A DNA stretch of 17,243 nt, from positions 1 through 17,243 of the forward strand of contig JAEWSL010000011.1 of assembly GCA_023398295.1 (NCBI GenBank), written 5' to 3'. Position 1 is the first letter of the stretch; every line of letters starts with the position of its first letter. Under the pieces are notes generated by a model. That model was not told the DNA's origin. It searched no databases and worked only from the letters and a program-made list of their open reading frames with translations. Source of the DNA: Elusimicrobiota bacterium. GTDB taxonomy: Bacteria > Elusimicrobiota > Elusimicrobia > Elusimicrobiales > Elusimicrobiaceae. Both the position numbers and the translations under genes were made by a program. Of this stretch, positions 13,906-17,243 are shown in pieces.

Positions 13906-15077
13906 AAGTAATTTACCTTGACAATAACGCCACAACGCGCACGCTGCCCGAAGTGCTTGAGGAAATGAAACCTTACTTTACCGAGCTTTACGGCAACGCA
14001 AGCAGTATACATACCTTCGGCGGGAAAAATAAGCACGCTATAGAAATAGCGAGGGAGAGGATATCTTCCCTCTTAAACGCAAACCAAAAAGAAATTATTT
14101 TTACAAGCGGAGGCACGGAAAGCGACAGCACCGCCATTAACAGCGCCCTAAAAGCCAATCCCGAAAGGAAACATATTATAACTTCCGCCGTGGAACACCC
14201 CGCCGTTTTGGAAGTTTGCAAAGACAAAGAAAAAGCGGGCTATAAAGTTGATTTTATAGGCGTAGACGGATACGGCAGGTTTGATATGTCCGCTTTCAAA
14301 AAATGCTTAAGCAACCAAACGGCCTTGGTAAGCGTAATGCACGCAAACAGCGAAACGGGCACTATCTTCCCCATAAAAGAAATCGCCGCTTTGGCCCGCA
14401 AACAGGGAGCTTTAATGCATACCGACGCCGTGCAGGCGGCGGGCAAAATACCCGTTGACGTAAAAGACTTGGGCGTTGATATGATGTCTTTATCCTCCCA
14501 TAAAATAAACGGACCCAAAGGCATAGGCGCCCTTTACGTAAAAGACGGAGTGCCGTTCTTCCCTTTTATGATAGGCGGCCATCAGGAAGATTCCCGCCGC
14601 GCCGGCACGGAAGCCGTGCCTAACATAGTCGGCTTCGGGGCCGCCGCGCAGATTGCAAAAGATTCTTTGCCTTTATACAAAACGAAAGTGGCTTCTCTCA
14701 GAGATATGCTTGAAAACGGGCTTCTGGAAGAAATTGAGGACGTTAAAATCAACGGCGATGTTGAAAACCGGCTCCCTAACACCACAAATTTAAGTTTCGG
14801 TTACGTTGAGGGAGAGTCCATTTTAATGCTGCTGGACGAATATGGCGTTTGCGCGTCCTCGGGCTCGGCGTGCACTTCGGGCTCTTTAGAGCCCTCCCAC
14901 GTCCTAAGAGCTATGGGAGTGCCTTTTGAGTTTGCGCACGGCTCCATAAGATTTTCCCTCGGCAAAGATACTTCCAAAAAGGATATTGAAACCGTTTTGA
15001 GCGTTATGCCAAATATAATAAAAAAGCTTAGGGCCATATCGCCCTTCCGCAAGACGGCCTGCGCGCGCCGTGCTTAA
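13902..15077 (+). CDS. nifS: Cysteine desulfurase NifS
   Basis: A 391-residue PLP-dependent cysteine desulfurase that takes sulfur from L-cysteine as an enzyme persulfide and passes it to NifU. The N-terminus YLDNNATT is diagnostic. His99 (VEHPAV), Asp175 (HTDAVQ) and Lys201 (SSHKINGPKG) form the PLP site. The catalytic Cys324 is in SSGSACTSGS, with the short loop of NifS/IscS group I enzymes rather than the SufS type. The length is normal, with a small basic tail (KTACARRA) that is not conserved. The start overlaps the nifU stop as ATGA, which supports coupled synthesis of the two partners. SecA follows after 40 bases. Confidence 0.96.
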   Translation: MKVIYLDNNATTRTLPEVLEEMKPYFTELYGNASSIHTFGGKNKHAIEIARERISSLLNANQKEIIFTSGGTESDSTAINSALKANPERKHIITSAVEHPAVLEVCKDKEKAGYKVDFIGVDGYGRFDMSAFKKCLSNQTALVSVMHANSETGTIFPIKEIAALARKQGALMHTDAVQAAGKIPVDVKDLGVDMMSLSSHKINGPKGIGALYVKDGVPFFPFMIGGHQEDSRRAGTEAVPNIVGFGAAAQIAKDSLPLYKTKVASLRDMLENGLLEEIEDVKINGDVENRLPNTTNLSFGYVEGESILMLLDEYGVCASSGSACTSGSLEPSHVLRAMGVPFEFAHGSIRFSLGKDTSKKDIETVLSVMPNIIKKLRAISPFRKTACARRA

Positions 15078-15117
15078 GATTTTTGCCGTATGTAAAAATT
15101 AAAAACAAAGAGGTTTT

Positions 15118-17243
15118 ATGCTTACTTATATTATTGACAAAATTCTGGGCACAAAGAGCGAAAGACAAATTAAAAAATTACTGCCACTTATAGAAAAAAT
15201 CAATTCTTACGAAAAGGATTTTGCCGCCCTTTCAGACGACGCCTTGAAAGCAAAGACGCCCTATTTTAAGCAGGCTTTGGCCGAAGGCAAAACGACAGAA
15301 GATATCCTCCCCGAAGCTTTTGCCGTGGTAAGAGAAGCCTCAAAGAGGGTTTTGGGCCTGCGCCACTACGACGTGCAGCTTATAGGCGGCATTATCCTCC
15401 ACGAAGGCAAAATAGCGGAGATGAGAACAGGCGAAGGCAAAACCTTAGTCGCCACCCTGCCGTCCTACTTAAACGGACTTACCGGCAAAGGCGTGCACGT
15501 TGTCACCGTAAACGACTATCTTGCAAAACGCGACCGCCAGTGGATGGGCCCCATACACGAGTTTTTGGGCCTTACCGTCGGCTACATCAATCACGATATG
15601 CAAAACGCCGAGCGGCGCGAAATGTATAAATGCGATATCACCTATGTCACAAACAACGAGCTCGGCTTTGACTATCTGAGGGACAATATGGTAATCCGCG
15701 CCGCGGATAGAGTGCAGCGCAAACTTAATTTTTGTATCGTAGACGAAGTAGACTCAATTTTAGTTGACGAGGCAAGAACCCCCCTTATCATCTCGGGCCC
15801 CTCGGATCAGAAAACCGATAAATATCATATCGTAAACCGCATGCTGCCCTCCCTTAAAATACGTAAAGTTACAGAGCGCGACGAGGTCAACGCCAAATAC
15901 GCCGGCGAGGACCTGGCCCAGGGCTATGACGCTTTAATAGACGAAAAAAACCACACCGTCACCCTTACCGACAGCGGCATTGCAAAAGCCGAAAAGCTGC
16001 TAGGCGTAGAAAATCTTTATAACGACGTTGAGTCCGAATGGGTGCATCATATAAACCAGGCTTTGCGCGCGCATCATCTTTACGAGAAAGACGTGCATTA
16101 TGTAATCAAAGACGGCGAGATTATAATAGTTGACGAGTTTACCGGCCGCTTAATGCCGGGCAGAAGATGGTCCGACGGGCTCCACCAGGCCGTGGAAGCA
16201 AAAGAGCATATGCCCATTAAGGAAGAAAACCAGACTTTGGCCACGATTACCTTCCAAAATTTCTTCAAGCTCTATAACAAACTTTCCGGCATGACGGGCA
16301 CAGCCATGACCGAAGCAAATGAGTTTTGGACTATTTATAAACTTGACGTTGTTGAAATACCGCCAAACCGCCCCTGCAAAAGAATTGATTATCCGGACGC
16401 CATTTATAAAACGGAAAAAGAAAAATTTGGCGCGGTCGTAGGCGAAATTGAAAAATTATGGCGTAAAGGCCTGCCTGTTTTAGTCGGCACGCGCTCTATA
16501 GAAAAATCCGAACAAATATCTGCGATACTGCGCGCAAAAGGCATACCGCATAAAGTCTTAAACGCAAAATACCACGAACTTGAAGCGCAAATCATAAGTC
16601 AGGCCGGTAAAAAGGGCGCGGTAACAATTGCCACCAATATGGCCGGCCGCGGGACGGATATCGTTTTAGGCGGCAATCCCTGCGACGAAACGGAACAGCA
16701 ATTTGTAGCCCAAAACGGCGGGCTTACCGTAATAGGCACAGAACGCCACGAAAGCCGCCGCATAGACAACCAGCTGCGCGGCCGCTGCGCAAGACAGGGA
16801 GATAAAGGCTCAAGCCGTTTCTACGTCGCTTTAGACGACGAACTTATGCGCCTGTTCGGCAGCGAGAGGATAGCCTCCGTCATGACGCGCCTGGGCATGC
16901 AGGATGGGGAGGCCATTGAATCGCGCATAATTAGCAAACAGATAGAGGGCGCGCAAAGACGCGTTGAAGGCCATAACTTTGACATAAGAAAGCACCTCTT
17001 AGACTACGATAAGGTTATGAACCAGCAGCGCACAGCCGTCTACAGCTTAAGGAACGCTATTTTAGACGGGGCAAATTTCACCGAGCGCATCAAACAAATG
17101 ATAAGCGAAACGGAGGAGGAAGTATTCCTCCAATTCTATAACCAGAAACACCCCAAAATATCCGATTTTATCAGCCTAAACGCTTTGCTGAAACGTCTGT
17201 TTCTTATAGAAAGCGAGCTGTCCGCAGATAACGCTCAAGCCAA
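15118..17243 (+). CDS. secA: Protein translocase ATPase SecA (3' end outside the window)
   Basis: The motor of Sec-dependent protein export, which pushes precursors through SecYEG with ATP. The frame is open from ATG 15118 to the window edge: 708 codons of roughly 830-900 expected. The start MLTYIIDKILGTKSERQIKKL is typical of the family. Walker A is MRTGEGKT (about 102-109) and Walker B is DEVDSIL (209-215). DEARTPLIISGP follows, then the precursor-binding region, SGMTGTA, and MAGRGTDIVLGG near 510. Motif VI reads GRCARQGDKGSSRF where most SecAs have GR(S/A)GRQGDPG, so three usually conserved positions differ. The helical scaffold has begun at the cut; the C-terminal zinc-binding tail cannot be judged. 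AGAGG precedes the ATG. Whether it shares a transcript with nifUS is open. Confidence 0.96.
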   Translation, partial: MLTYIIDKILGTKSERQIKKLLPLIEKINSYEKDFAALSDDALKAKTPYFKQALAEGKTTEDILPEAFAVVREASKRVLGLRHYDVQLIGGIILHEGKIAEMRTGEGKTLVATLPSYLNGLTGKGVHVVTVNDYLAKRDRQWMGPIHEFLGLTVGYINHDMQNAERREMYKCDITYVTNNELGFDYLRDNMVIRAADRVQRKLNFCIVDEVDSILVDEARTPLIISGPSDQKTDKYHIVNRMLPSLKIRKVTERDEVNAKYAGEDLAQGYDALIDEKNHTVTLTDSGIAKAEKLLGVENLYNDVESEWVHHINQALRAHHLYEKDVHYVIKDGEIIIVDEFTGRLMPGRRWSDGLHQAVEAKEHMPIKEENQTLATITFQNFFKLYNKLSGMTGTAMTEANEFWTIYKLDVVEIPPNRPCKRIDYPDAIYKTEKEKFGAVVGEIEKLWRKGLPVLVGTRSIEKSEQISAILRAKGIPHKVLNAKYHELEAQIISQAGKKGAVTIATNMAGRGTDIVLGGNPCDETEQQFVAQNGGLTVIGTERHESRRIDNQLRGRCARQGDKGSSRFYVALDDELMRLFGSERIASVMTRLGMQDGEAIESRIISKQIEGAQRRVEGHNFDIRKHLLDYDKVMNQQRTAVYSLRNAILDGANFTERIKQMISETEEEVFLQFYNQKHPKISDFISLNALLKRLFLIESELSADNAQA

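Overview
The window reads as a chromosomal segment of a Gram-negative bacterium. It encodes predicted lipoproteins, a small outer-membrane barrel with a C-terminal phenylalanine, periplasmic SH3-type proteins and a three-domain NifU beside NifS. The Fe-S gene content fits an anaerobe. My impression is an Elusimicrobiota-like organism, but no marker gene here proves that and I hold it at low confidence.

Layout. (1) Positions 1 to about 4360 are visibly richer in A/T and hold accessory genes: an endonuclease III-like Fe-S DNA glycosylase behind a PIN-like nuclease (minus strand), a strongly folded RNA element (about 1806-2066) ending in a terminator, a lipoprotein/outer-membrane barrel pair (plus strand), and an unrecognised 223-residue protein (minus strand). 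(2) A tRNA-Ser(GCU) gene at 4369-4459, with its own terminator, marks the edge of this block. (3) From about 4460 on, base composition changes to a GC-richer style (many gcgc words) and the genes are core: dnaE (minus), then Nudix hydrolase, folD and a lipoprotein (plus), then nfu, a PHP phosphoesterase and a glycerophosphodiester phosphodiesterase (minus). Next come an SH3-domain protein and a CcmI-like exported protein (plus, ending in a strong terminator), then nifU, nifS and secA (plus, secA cut by the window end).

How the genes work together. NifU (scaffold, ferredoxin-like and Nfu modules fused) and NifS (sulfur donor) form an Fe-S assembly pair with overlapping reading frames. A separate small Nfu carrier lies about 1.2 kb away. 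The Nudix/folD/lipoprotein group and the nfu/PHP/GDPD group look like housekeeping operons. SecA opens the export segment at the right edge.

The most interesting element is the RNA at 1806-2066. It has five helices, three closed by GNRA or UUCG tetraloops, a three-way junction and an 8-bp loop-to-junction complementarity typical of a pseudoknot. It ends with a rho-independent terminator, and no protein in the window explains it. It may be an orphan HEARO/omega-RNA-type molecule or a long 5' leader switch for the lipoprotein operon. The PIN-like plus glycosylase pair is the second candidate for an undescribed system.
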